Positions 38,867 to 48,092 of a stretch of 64,000 nucleotides of DNA are shown one piece after another. Within the stretch, counting starts at the first letter, position 1. Each line of letters starts with the position of its first letter. This stretch comes from Microglena sp. YARC (taxonomy: Eukaryota > Chlorophyta > Chlorophyceae > Chlamydomonadales > Chlamydomonadaceae), in NCBI GenBank assembly GCA_022414725.1, contig CM039464.1:17853405-17917404 (forward strand). Reading direction: 5' to 3'. Made by a program: the position numbers and the translations under genes. The notes beneath the pieces were generated by a model. It was not told the DNA's origin. It did not search any database and saw nothing but the letters and a program-made list of their open reading frames with translations.

Positions 38867-40874
38867 TCAGCATTTAAGCTGGCCCAAAGGATAACAAGGC
38901 AAGCTGCTGACAAACCCAGGTGGGTCGGTCGGTTTAGCGCTCACACTCGCCTCGATGGAAACTGTGGTTTTGGGGGGAGGCGAGGGAACACAGAATGCCT
39001 CAGGTCGCTCTCTCCCGTCCATCCACGTTGTCAGAAGCAGAAGAAGGTTCTTGGCAGCGTTCACGTCTCGGTTCCAGGTTGCACCACAGCGCACATTGGA
39101 TGATGCGCTTTTGACACTGTCTCTACAGTGCAGTACTTTGTGGACCTTGACGTTCTTCACCACCATCTCCTGCTTCTCAAAAGTTATAGACCCGTCGATT
39201 GGGGACTCTTTGCAAACTCCGCGCCAGACTACGCTGTCTGCCTTCATGTTGACAAGCCTCTGGAAGCAGCCGTGACATTTACAAGAAGTGTTGCGTTCGT
39301 CGACGTTTTTGAACAAAACATTCTTACGACGTGAGGCACCTCCTGATCTCTTTGATGGGCCCAGAACATGAACGACTGATACCATACCCTTGGTTGGACC
39401 AGTTGCCGAAGCCAACAACGGTCGTCTGTGCCCTTGGTGAAATCACATCGCATACCTTTTCAATCGTCTTCTGTTTACCAACGTATCGAAAGAATCGCAT
39501 AGATCGGTAGCCTTTGTTGGCTCTGTGTTGTAGGAGGATCGGGAGCGCTTTGAGATAAGCTCTGACATGGTCCTGCAGGTCGACCATGTTGCTCGTATTA
39601 GGCGATGGAATGGAATTCACGAGGTCTTGAGTCTCGTCATTCCATTTGTAGGTGCGACGCTTGCTTGTATTGTACCCAGCAACTTCGCTAAAGCGAGCCG
39701 AGCTGAAAGACTCGATGCGACCTGCAGAAGATGCTACCGTGACGATATCTGTCATTCCAGGGTCTACTCCGACACGCAGCGCACCCACTGCGTCCTTGCA
39801 CTCTACGATATTTGCGTCCTTGGGATAGCCTGCGTTTTCACCTTCTTCAACGACCTCTTCTTTACCCTTCTGCTTCATTTGGACGGATACCCCTTTACCG
39901 TCGCTGAGGATTCGGTTGTCAAAGCGAGACCTTTTCGTCTCAAGACCTTGGACATTAAAGTACTTTCGCCACAGCATTGTATGGTTCTCGTAACGTCCAT
40001 CGCCAGAGACGCTCTCGAGTGGCGAATCACCCATGCTGAGAAGCTTCATGAAAGTCATGGACGATATCGGGACGTACGAAATTGTGAAGCCGTTCTTGCG
40101 AGGAAGGATACTGAACAGACGGGGGTGACTTTTTTTTGTTTTTTTATCTTTCGGATCCACTCGTCCGACCTCTCTCAACTCTGTAAGCACATGATGGAAC
40201 AATCGCATTGTCAGGTGCGCTCTAGTGTTGAACTGCTTCCCTCTTGGCAGCGGAAAGAGAGCCCTCAAGTGACTGACAACCTCTTTGATGTGGATCGCAT
40301 GAACGAGGCCTTCTGGGATGATTGTGTCGATTTTCGATTCTGGGTACTGGACCACCGCTTTGACAATCTTCTTGAAATGTTTCTTCAGAGAGGGATGTTT
40401 CAAGCGCAGGTACTTGATAACGACCCTGTCCACGTTTGCCCAGACGCTGTTGCACGCCATCGTCGCCATTTGTATTGAGACGTCTGCGATTACTTGTCCC
40501 CAAGGACGAATGTCCACCTTCACGTATCCTGCAGGTCTTAGGGCGTCGAAAGCAACCATGGTATCATTGAAGCTCTGGCCCAGAGTATCCTTTCGAACAT
40601 TGGAGGTCGATACCGCAAGGAGGCACCTGTAATAAAAGTTCCGATCCAGGTGTGGTAACTGCTTGACGTCAAAGTCTCCATCATCGAGGCATCTTGTGAT
40701 ATGAAAGTTTGCGAATAAGTGTGCCTCTGCAACTGCGTGGTTGATTAAGAGTACCATGCTTTGTATCCTTGAGGAGATCTGATGCCTCGATACATCCATG
40801 CACAGAGAATTAAGCGTCTTCTTGACGACGCTGATGTTAATATCGTCATCTCCTCTGTCTTGCACTACCCCCAT
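38867..40874 (-). pseudogene. Fanzor (eukaryotic TnpB-like RNA-guided nuclease), one frameshift
   Basis: The first frame, from MGVVQDRGDDDINISVV (40874), has a long helical N-terminus and the RuvC-I motif VGVDPGMTDIVTVAS, then VVGFGNWSNQG. There the signal passes to a second frame (about 39385): VHVLGPSKRSGGASRRKNV, the zinc-ribbon cysteines CKCHGC...LHCRD...RCGATW and RuvC-III WNRDVNAAKN. It ends at 38867. Total about 650 residues, in the Fanzor1 size range. RuvC Asp residues and the zinc ribbon are present, so only the shift seems to disable it; a single-base sequencing error is possible. The upstream end of the element is not recognisable: the text meets a transposase remnant about 35 bases beyond the first possible GTG start. 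Confidence 0.75.
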
Positions 40875-40959
40875 TAAGAGGGGGTGAGTATTCTTTTTCT
40901 TTTGGTGATATAATATTGCACCCACATTTCATTATACACATTTCCTACGTTATCAGATT

Positions 40960-41175
40960 ATTGATGCGCACGATGTTAGCCATCAGTTTGACTTTTCAGG
41001 GTACTTTGAACATGTAAATTCAGTGTCTTTAGATGCCTTGAATTTTTTGTGTCAATCACCTGAAGACAGTATCTGTATTGACAAGATCGGTTACAAATCT
41101 TGAATTGGTCAACTTTTCAGAATCCCCAAAATATAAGGTGTCCCAATATCAAATGTCCCTAGCTGTATGTGAAGT
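40960..41175 (+). pseudogene. Tc1/IS630-type transposase C-terminal tail
   Basis: Shares with 11710-11836 the stretch coding IIDAHDVSHQFDFSGYFE and CAACTTTTCAGAATCCCCAA. It also keeps an inner piece (HVNSVSLDALNFLCQSPEDS) that is deleted at 11.7 kb. It ends in stops and GGTGTCCCAATATCAAATG. Non-functional remnant. Confidence 0.55.
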
Positions 41176-41238
41176 GTCTCGATCCCGACACATTGTTCTT
41201 GCCCGACATGCTGATCATGCTTTGCCCGAAAGTGATGA

Positions 41239-41547
41239 CTATTCCACTCTAGTTGTTGGTGTTGTTGTTGTTGACATCAAGTGTTGTGATACGGTTCTCA
41301 TCCAAGTGTTGGCAACATATATCACTTGACAAGCATGAGGTTGATTGCTTGAATTTTTCATGTCATAGCACGCATGGTTCTTTCTCATCAGCACACCATA
41401 CATCGGAAATCCCTTGTGAATGTAAGCCTCGTATACTAGCCCCACGATACTTGTTGTCTTATCCAAGTCGTTGTGCGTTGTTGGGTTGTATATGGTTACA
41501 ATGGACCCTACAGTGTACGTGGGATTCTGGTAAGGTAAGTAATCCAT
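41239..41547 (-). CDS. Small hypothetical protein
   Basis: About 102 residues, MDYLPYQNPTYTVGSIVTIY, GLVYEAYIHKGFPMYGVLMR. The first 70 residues have a beta-rich character. The last 30 are read from a dispersed repeat (ATATATGTTGCCAACACTTG), so the natural end may be missing. No family recognised. Confidence 0.35.
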   Translation of the reverse strand: MDYLPYQNPTYTVGSIVTIYNPTTHNDLDKTTSIVGLVYEAYIHKGFPMYGVLMRKNHACYDMKNSSNQPHACQVIYVANTWMRTVSQHLMSTTTTPTTRVE

Positions 41548-41602
41548 GTCTGAAGATCGTGTTTTGAAATGTTTATAAATATAAAAACCCTAAACAATTA
41601 CA

Positions 41603-41886
41603 GTCAGAGACGCAATTTGTGGGACGCCCTACCGGTGACCCTTGAACCCAATGGGTAGATCAGCTAAAGGCGAGTACATATTTTTGCCCTTCATCTCTGT
41701 ATTTCAGCATTTAAGCTGGCCCAAAGGATAACAAGGCAAGCTGCTGACAAACCCAGGTGGGTCGGTCGGTTTAGCGCTCACACTCGCCTCGATGGAAACT
41801 GTGGTTTTGGGGGGAGGCGAGGGAACACAGAATGCCTCAGGTCGCTCTCTCCCGTCCATCCACGTTGTCAGAAGCAGAAGAAGGTA
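41603..41886 (-). mobile_element. Solo Fanzor 3' end (284 bp)
   Basis: Nearly identical to 38762-39046: right-end scaffold plus the last roughly 60 Fanzor codons (LLLLTTWMDGRERPEAFCVP to the same stop). It then stops abruptly at GAAGAAGGT and continues in unrelated sequence. It begins after TA with flanks (AAACAATTA) different from the other two copies. It looks like a short non-autonomous derivative of the Fanzor element. The frame extends upstream into a chimeric reading that is not a real protein. Confidence 0.7.
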
Positions 41887-42019
41887 GTTGCCGCTTACTG
41901 ATTTCATTGGGATTACAACTCTGAAAACCCTATTTAAATGTTGCTGGAAGCAGGGACTATTAAAGATCAAGATCTGTAGGGCCGTGAGACCAGACAGTGG
42001 GGTTAAGTCGATAGTATAG

Positions 42020-42112
42020 TGATACAGTCGACGGAATACTAAAATGAAACCGCCTCGTGTACGGCACACCTTACGGTGTAACCTAATGGTGTAGCAACCT
42101 ACGTGACAGTAG
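42020..42112. mobile_element. MITE end fragment
   Basis: ATACAGTCGACGGAATACTA then AAATGAAACCGCCTCGTGTA and CACACCTTACGGTGTAACC: the end of the 432-bp MITE family, abutting the stop codon of the RFC1 gene. Confidence 0.6.
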
Positions 42113-42114
42113 GT

Positions 42115-44025
42115 CTATGCCACCACCCCTCTGCCCCCACTCCCTCTACCTGCCCCTCTGCCCCCGGAGCCCCGTCCCGCACTGCCCTTCCCCTTGATTG
42201 GAGCCTTGTCAGACTTTAAGTCCATCGTCATGCCTCTCTTGCTCAGCTTGGCACTTAGCAGCTGGGCTTTGGCTGCCGCTACCATCTCGTCGCCATCATC
42301 TGCGTCATCGTCTTCATCTGCAACGCCCGCAATAAGCTTCTCGAACCCGGACTTGTCCTCATCGTCATCCGCTCCGTCTTCTGCTCCGGCAGCGCCCTTC
42401 TTACCCTTTTTGCCCTTCAGAGGTGCGGAGAGCATTGCACCGCACTTCGCCTGCAGGCCTTGCCGGTTGAAGCTCCTGGTAAAGGCGCTCTTAATCTTTG
42501 TAGGGACATCCTTCATGGGGTCCTCTCCCCAATCGGCCTTGGTCTTGAACTTGGTCACGTCAATCACGTAGTCAAACATTTCCCGGGAGACGCAGTAGTC
42601 CTGCATCAGGGTAACACTCTGCTGGATGCCACCACTCTCTCCATCAGTCACTAGTGGACGCGTCAGTAGGGTGCGCATGGCTGATAGGTACTCTAACCGC
42701 ACGGGAGATCTGCTAGAAGCCATGATGCCGCTGGAAGCCATGGTGGTGGTGAGTTCTCCCAGCAAGCGTTTTTGCTTGTTTGAGGTTGAGAAGTTGCCCA
42801 GCCATGAGGTGAAGCGAGAGTAGTTGTCGCCTGGCCAGAAGGCGTCCCTCCCACCGCGCATGTACGCCCCCGGCACAAGGCATGCAAGCGTGTTGAAGGC
42901 AGGCATAAGGCTCCAGTTCATGTAGCGCCGCACAGACGTGTTGATCACATCTCTTGCAGATATGGCCTCAGCTGACTTCGCCACTGCCCTCATCCGCTGC
43001 TCCTCAGTTCCTGCGATGACTGGGCGGTGGTTAAGGTAGTTCTCTTGGATCAACAGGGGGACGATGTCGTCCACCATAGCTAGGTTCAGCCGATCTTGAA
43101 TGCTCATGCTTGAGCTGGCAGGCTCAAGCAACTTTCTTGCACACTCGAAAGGAGACAGGTCACTGTCCTTGTCGCATGCCTGGCTGCCCTTAACGTCATC
43201 GTAGGACAGGGTGGTGCGACTAAGACGGACCATTTGCAGCTGTCCTAGGATAGAGCGTAGGTCGCAATTGGCTCCCTTGGCCAGGGCCTCCATGGTGGCA
43301 TCATTGACAGTCAGCCCCTCCTTGCGGCAGATCTCCATCATCCTTATCTTGACTTGATGTGGGGTGGGTGACCTGAAGTCAAGCTCCATACAGTAGTTCC
43401 GCAAGCTTTTCAACTTCTGGTTCCACTTGTCGTTACAGATGCAGATAATGGTCACCTTTGAGGACTTGATCGTCTGGATCAGGTCTTGCACACCACCACG
43501 GTCACCACCAGACATCCCATCAACCTCATCCATGATCAGCAGCTGCTTCTTCATCTTCCCATCAGCTCCCACCAACAGAGATCGATTGGTTGCCATCTCC
43601 TTGATCATGTTGGCCGACTTCCCTCCCATGCCAGCTGAGATCTTTGAATCCGACTTGTTACGGGTGTCACTGGCATTCATCTCCACAATCTCAAAGTTAC
43701 ACTCATTGGCCAAGATATGGGCGGCAGAGGTTTTGCCGATTCCCGGAGGACCACTGAGTAGCACCGCCTTCTTGGACAGGTCCTTAGGATTCTTCCGGCT
43801 GCCAGGAGGGGCCTGTGGTTGCTGGCCACGCAGATTTACACCCTCCCAGTTGCTGAGCCACATCCTGAGGGTTGCAATCAGCGTGTTGTTTCCCACCAGC
43901 TCTCTAGTGTTTGTTGGCTTGTACTTGTCCACCCACAGTTGGTAGCCGGCATTACCTGAAGGAGCCTGGACTCCAAATACTACTTCGTCATGATCGTTCA
44001 GGGAATTCCATTGCTCGGCAGTCAT
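42115..44025 (-). CDS. RFC1: Replication factor C large subunit, lacking the BRCT region
   Basis: 636 residues, no intron. LWVDKYKPTNTRELVGN (box II region), Walker A LLSGPPGIGKTSAAHILA, EMNASDTRNKS, Walker B LLIMDEVDGMSGGDRGG (DEVDGM is the RFC1 form) and IICICNDKWNQKLKSLRNYC (sensor 1) are all present. The RFC1 C-terminal collar domain follows, with an acidic stretch and a Gly/Arg tail RGSGGRGAGRGSGGRG. RFC1 opens the PCNA clamp at primer ends. Eukaryotic RFC1 is usually 900 residues or more with an N-terminal BRCT domain, absent here. The frame is open for only about 20 codons upstream (ERAEALEKQLRYELSS), so it is truncated or a processed or viral version. Confidence 0.85.
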   Translation of the reverse strand: MTAEQWNSLNDHDEVVFGVQAPSGNAGYQLWVDKYKPTNTRELVGNNTLIATLRMWLSNWEGVNLRGQQPQAPPGSRKNPKDLSKKAVLLSGPPGIGKTSAAHILANECNFEIVEMNASDTRNKSDSKISAGMGGKSANMIKEMATNRSLLVGADGKMKKQLLIMDEVDGMSGGDRGGVQDLIQTIKSSKVTIICICNDKWNQKLKSLRNYCMELDFRSPTPHQVKIRMMEICRKEGLTVNDATMEALAKGANCDLRSILGQLQMVRLSRTTLSYDDVKGSQACDKDSDLSPFECARKLLEPASSSMSIQDRLNLAMVDDIVPLLIQENYLNHRPVIAGTEEQRMRAVAKSAEAISARDVINTSVRRYMNWSLMPAFNTLACLVPGAYMRGGRDAFWPGDNYSRFTSWLGNFSTSNKQKRLLGELTTTMASSGIMASSRSPVRLEYLSAMRTLLTRPLVTDGESGGIQQSVTLMQDYCVSREMFDYVIDVTKFKTKADWGEDPMKDVPTKIKSAFTRSFNRQGLQAKCGAMLSAPLKGKKGKKGAAGAEDGADDDEDKSGFEKLIAGVADEDDDADDGDEMVAAAKAQLLSAKLSKRGMTMDLKSDKAPIKGKGSAGRGSGGRGAGRGSGGRGVVA

Positions 44026-44079
44026 GCTTGACAGTTCGTACCTCAGTTGCTTCTCAAGTGCTTCTGCGCGCTCAGTATC

Positions 44080-44660
44080 AATCTTTATTTATGCCTTATT
44101 TCGAAAGCCGCCGTGCGTGTGTGAAGATGAATGAATGGACTGACGGGGGGCTTCTAAAGCCGCAGTGGTATGCCATGGCGGATTTTGCAGCCCCCCGTTC
44201 TAAAAACGAGTGTAAAAAACGCAAAATCCATACATGGCGGCTTTCGCATCCTCCTCGGTGTCCACACATGCCAAGGCGGCGGCTCCATGTACACGCAAAC
44301 GGCGGAAAACTGTCGCATCCACACATCCATTTATGATGTGTAGGGGAAACCTCAGTTACATCTTCTGGCATTGTATGCAGCCAAGACAAACTGTCTGGAG
44401 GCCCGGGTCAGCCAGTTGGCATCGCAGCTCGCTAGGTTTCTGCACAACCCGTGTATGCATTTCTACGGCGATGGCAACATCACCCCTCCTTGAGATTATC
44501 TCCCTTGGGGGCATGCCACGGTGACTTGCGCATACTCATTCTCACACGTGAATTCAAGCAGAGCAGACTCCTGCTCGACAACCTACCCATACAAATACTG
44601 TACAACGCACACATGAAGTCCGCATTTCGAAAAATATAATTATACGCAGCAATTTAAGCC
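44080..44660. other. Gene-free stretch with repeats
   Basis: A long inverted repeat CGGGGGGC...GCCCCCCG spans about 44140-44198. Pieces of composite repeat follow (ACACGCAAACGGCGGAAAAC at about 44290; GTGACTTGCGCATACTCATT and CAAGCAGAGCAGACTCCTGC at about 44520-44575). No supported gene. Confidence 0.5.
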
Positions 44661-44676
44661 AAAGTCGGCGATTCCC

Positions 44677-45396
44677 CTAGGGAAGCTCATTATTGAGCAA
44701 GTAGATGATGTCGTACATCTCACGGGGAATCTCGGGAATCTCGGGACTCGACACGGCGAGTGCACCATTCAGATTCTGGGACAGTTCGTCCATCCACCTG
44801 TGATCAGCCTCGGTCATGCGCGCATCGCGCAAGGAGGCCTTGTCGGGATGCAGCCGCATGATCATCATCCTCTGTTCAGTCCTCGTCCAAACGCCTTTTA
44901 ACCAGGTGTCAATGGCTTCGTTAGACAACCAGTACGTCCACCAGCTGGTGGACATGGTCGCCGGGGTAGGCCCGCCTGCGAGGAACGTTTCTAAGATCCC
45001 AGTCCTCACCAGCATACCGGATACGTCTTCAAACGTGTGGGCCGGGTGATAGGCAGGCTCGGGCTCGGGCTCGGGCTCGTCGTCAGACTCTGACATTGGC
45101 TCGGGCTCGGGCTCGTCGTCAGACTCTGACATTGGCTCGGGCTCGGGCTCGTCGTCAGACACTGACATTGGCTCGGGCTCGGGCTCGGGCTCGTCGTCAG
45201 ACTCTGACATTGGCTCGGGCTCGGGCTCGTCGTCGGACTCATCATCAGACGATACCAAGGATACAATGCACGGATCATGTGCGTTCAGAACGCGGTTGAA
45301 TATTTGTGTAACGAAGTTTCGAACAATGTCTTCATCGTCCCTTGATAGGTCGATGATGCACGGTTGTTCTGACACGTTAACGAAAGTACAAGACAT
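44677..45396 (-). CDS. Acidic-repeat protein with J-like domain, paralogue A
   Basis: 240 residues from MSCTFVNVSEQPCIIDLSRD. A first region ends VSLVSSDDESD; then tandem (MSESDDEPEPEP) repeats of about 12 residues; then a conserved C-terminal domain of about 115 residues, HTFEDVSGMLVRTGILETFL. The part RMMIMRLHPDKASLRDARMT ... MDELSQNLNGAL resembles the HPD loop and flanking helices of J-domains, which stimulate Hsp70, though helix II is atypical. Paralogue B at 60025 has the same domain and a differently composed repeat. Start chosen at the ATG matching paralogue B. Confidence 0.55.
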   Translation of the reverse strand: MSCTFVNVSEQPCIIDLSRDDEDIVRNFVTQIFNRVLNAHDPCIVSLVSSDDESDDEPEPEPMSESDDEPEPEPEPMSVSDDEPEPEPMSESDDEPEPEPMSESDDEPEPEPEPAYHPAHTFEDVSGMLVRTGILETFLAGGPTPATMSTSWWTYWLSNEAIDTWLKGVWTRTEQRMMIMRLHPDKASLRDARMTEADHRWMDELSQNLNGALAVSSPEIPEIPREMYDIIYLLNNELP

Positions 45397-45649
45397 GATT
45401 GATTGAGTTGAGAAATGATAAATAGCGGCAAAGTGGAAGTATAATATGTGTGTTTCTTTACAGATAGAGCGAAACATTTCAATTTTTTTTCACAAGCACT
45501 CCGAGGAGAAATACATGAAGGAACGCGCGTTCGATGATAACTACAAGGACGGGCGCATTAATATCGCGCCCCGCCAAGGGAACGCGGCGGCTTGCTCATC
45601 CTACTCGTCCATCCTCACCCACAACCTTAAAGGGGCACCGAGGAGAGGT

Positions 45650-45790
45650 CTTGTATTAAACAAGCGGCGGAGCCCCTTTCACATCTTCCCCAGCGGAGCG
45701 ACAGGAGGGGAGCCCCCACGGGAAGTCCGCGAGGAACCGAGCGGGTGGGCGACCGGAGGGGAGCCCACAGTTCACATGCATGCAGCAGAC
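45650..45790. repeat. G-rich twin-hairpin repeat, partly eroded copy
   Basis: The first hairpin has lost its 5' arm (AGCGGAGCGACAGGAGGGGA). The second (GTGGGC-GACCGGAGGGGA-GCCCAC) is intact, and CACAGTTCACATGCATG follows. Confidence 0.7.
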
Positions 45791-46065
45791 AATACGATGT
45801 ATGTATGTATGTAGCCGGTATCTACAAATGGACTGTGACAAACATGTGGAAAGCGTGTGAGAAGAATGGGGTAGGGGGGTGTCGCAAGACGGATTGAGAA
45901 GATCACACGACTCCTCCTGCTTGATATAATGAAGGCCTCAATGGTCATGTGCAATTCCTGTCACAAGAGCAGGAGCGGTTGATGCAAGAAATTGCAAAAT
46001 TGTCTACATCTCCAGACATCGAATACGAAGTGAAAAGATAGCAGGTATTGGTTTTGGCGAGGGAA
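45791..46065. other. Gene-free stretch
   Basis: Holds a GTAT run and GTAGCCGGTATCTACAAATG (shared with 8168). It also has GGAAAGCGTG(T/G)GAGAAGAATG, GTCGCAAGACGGATTGAGAA and GATCACA, shared with 46675-46740. No gene. Confidence 0.5.
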
Positions 46066-46467
46066 TTACGCGCTGCTTCCTCTGAGCATGCCCTCGTCTT
46101 TGCCGCTCTTCAAGCGGCAGACCGCAGGCAAGTTGGATGATAAGAGGTTCACTATATCATGATACCCGTTGTGTTGTGCGACGTAACATGCAGTACTTGT
46201 ATCAAATTGTGCACCTGGGAGGGCAAGTAATGTTTTTACTAAATCATAATGACCGTTTCGAGAAGCAGCAGAAAGATCGCAATTAGTTGGATGCGATCCT
46301 GCAGAAATCAGTGCGAGGACACTCTCTCGTTTGTTTAGTGAGCATGACAAAGTTAGTGCTTGTTGTATGCAGGTCTTGTAATCACTCATCTGCATACACA
46401 AGCCGATATTCAGCATTTTCATGTCACCTGTGCCAGCACCAACTAGAACAACCGTCTCAGGATCCAT
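46066..46467 (-). CDS. Ankyrin-repeat protein
   Basis: 133 residues, MDPETVVLVGAGTGDMKMLN. Three ankyrin-type repeats: NIGLCMQ..., LALISAGSHPTNCDLSAASR NGHYDLVKTLL, and STACYVAQHNGYHDIVNLLS (AAxxGHxxVVxxLL pattern). Ankyrin repeats bind proteins; in giant viruses and protists they often accompany F-boxes, absent here. The first 35 codons and the upstream region are duplicated at 60690-60960. Confidence 0.65.
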   Translation of the reverse strand: MDPETVVLVGAGTGDMKMLNIGLCMQMSDYKTCIQQALTLSCSLNKRESVLALISAGSHPTNCDLSAASRNGHYDLVKTLLALPGAQFDTSTACYVAQHNGYHDIVNLLSSNLPAVCRLKSGKDEGMLRGSSA

Positions 46468-47244
46468 TTTTACTAATCATCACAATTTTTTCGTGTTAAT
46501 TGTACGCAGGGGGACTGGACAAGCAGCAGTTGTGCAAGGCAGGAGGAGTCCCATTGGGATGACGGAAACTCTTTGGCACATCGACCGAATGCATCAATGC
46601 ATGCATGCACACGCACACACATGACCATGGCATGTCAAGTATGCCACACGAACACATGGACTGTGACAAACAGGCGGAAAGCGTGGGAGAAGAATGGGGT
46701 AGGGGTGTCGCAAGACGGATTGAGAAGATCACAGACTCATGACCATTTTCATTTTAAGAGGGGGGAGGCGAAGTGCAGCGGCAGTTAAAACAGATGATGA
46801 TGCGGTGTGTGCAGTGAAGTACATGTGGGTGCAGCAGCAGTGAAGTAGTGGTCCTCCCCATCCAAAAATACAAAAGTAACAAAAATAACAAAATTCAGGT
46901 TACAAGTGTAAGCTTACCCACCAATCGTATTTACATTATCATTACATCCTACGACATGGTTGTTCTCATCCTCAATCATTATAAGTTTATTTTATTTTGT
47001 AAGTTTTGAAAGGGGCATGCGGCAGCCAGCCGCTCTGGCATGTGCGAATGATGGACAATGGGGCAGATTTAGGTGGTTCCTGTTTTGTCTTTACAATTGT
47101 TGCATCTGAAAAGTAAACCGTTCAACATTCATCCTCCTGCTGCGTCCACAACAGTTTGCCAGTAGGCACTGCGCATGACCCATACTTGTCGTCCACATTT
47201 ATCGTAATCAAATGTAGTATATTATTATTAATTGGTTCAACATT
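46468..47244. other. Gene-free region with duplicated upstream block
   Basis: 46468-46640 is copied at 60790-60960 (TACGCAGG(G/A)GG, CATCGACC...ATGCATCAATGCATGCATG). The rest is AT-rich. ATTATTATTAATTGGTTCAA directly precedes the ATG of the thioredoxin-like gene. No gene seen. Confidence 0.5.
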
Positions 47245-47571
47245 ATGGCTACCGGATGGACTGTGGTGTTGAGCAGCAACTGCGGACACTGTCGGTTGTT
47301 TGCAACATATTACATTTCTTGGTTGGAATGCGAGGATGCGAGAGTTGTTGTCAATGACCTATCACATATCGAGGTCCGAGACCAGCTGAAGTTGTTGAGG
47401 ATCACGAGGTTTCCAGCAATAGTGTACAAAAATGATATCTTCGAAGGAGCCGATGCATATGATAAGATGCAAGAAATTACAGGTGTCGCGTGGGAAGGAA
47501 CAAAGGAAAGCACAACCACACAGGAATTGAGTAGCATACAGGGCATTAAGGCATTCCTGAAAAATGCCTAA
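47245..47571 (+). CDS. Thioredoxin/glutaredoxin-fold protein
   Basis: 108 residues. TVVLSSNCGHCRLFATYYIS gives a CGHC redox pair after a first beta strand, as in thioredoxin-fold oxidoreductases (CGHC is typical of PDI). TRFPAIVYKN contains the cis-proline strand found next to the active site. A helix with IQGIKAFLKNA closes the fold. No signal peptide, so probably a cytosolic or virion disulfide enzyme. Its upstream AT-triplet stretch resembles those at 12050 and 36580. Confidence 0.7.
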   Translation: MATGWTVVLSSNCGHCRLFATYYISWLECEDARVVVNDLSHIEVRDQLKLLRITRFPAIVYKNDIFEGADAYDKMQEITGVAWEGTKESTTTQELSSIQGIKAFLKNA

Positions 47572-47754
47572 ACGACAGCGACTGCGTCGATGACCTTCCC
47601 AACTCTGCAAGCGGGGGTTATCATCTAATATGCATTTTATGTTCGAACTGCCTTCAGGAAGATGCCTTCTGGAATGACGATGCCCTCAAGATGGACTTCG
47701 TACGTTGCTTGTTTTGCGCCTACGATCACGATTTCTGCTTCGACATGCCCCCTC

Positions 47755-47910
47755 CGGTGTGTGTGTGTGTGTGTGTGTCTGCTTGTTGATGTGAATTGTG
47801 GGCTCCCCTCCGGTCGCCCACCCGCTCGGTTCCTCGCGGACTCCTTTGTGGGGGCTCCCCTCCGGTCGCCCCCGCTGGGGGAAGAGATTAAAGGGGCTCC
47901 GCAGTTTGAG
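47755..47910 (-). repeat. G-rich twin-hairpin repeat in reverse orientation, with GT run
   Basis: Reverse complement of the standard module: GTGGGCTCCCCTCCGGTCGC CCAC, then GGGGGCTCCCCTCCGGTCGC CCCC. A GTGTGTGTGTGT run stands before it (about 47758-47779). Confidence 0.8.
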
Positions 47911-48092
47911 GGGTGTACATGGATGGCTGGATGTGAATCGCGGTGGACGCGTCTTCTGTCAAGATATCCATAGCCAGGAAATTTACTAAGAATGGGAGGA
48001 GTAAGACCCATTTAAGGTGGAACTTTGGCCAGCATTGCGGCGGCGAGGAGGAGAGAATAAAAAAATGCACTTTTTATATAATTGGTGTGTTC

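Noticed and set aside
39567..40478. 303-codon plus-strand frame inside the Fanzor locus
   Set aside because: Antisense shadow of the Fanzor gene; no domain, and the opposite strand has clear RuvC and zinc motifs.
41704..42069. Chimeric 121-codon frame including LTPLSGLTALQ
   Set aside because: A read-through from the Fanzor tail copy into unrelated repeat DNA; the LRR-like piece is a shred of the LRR gene.
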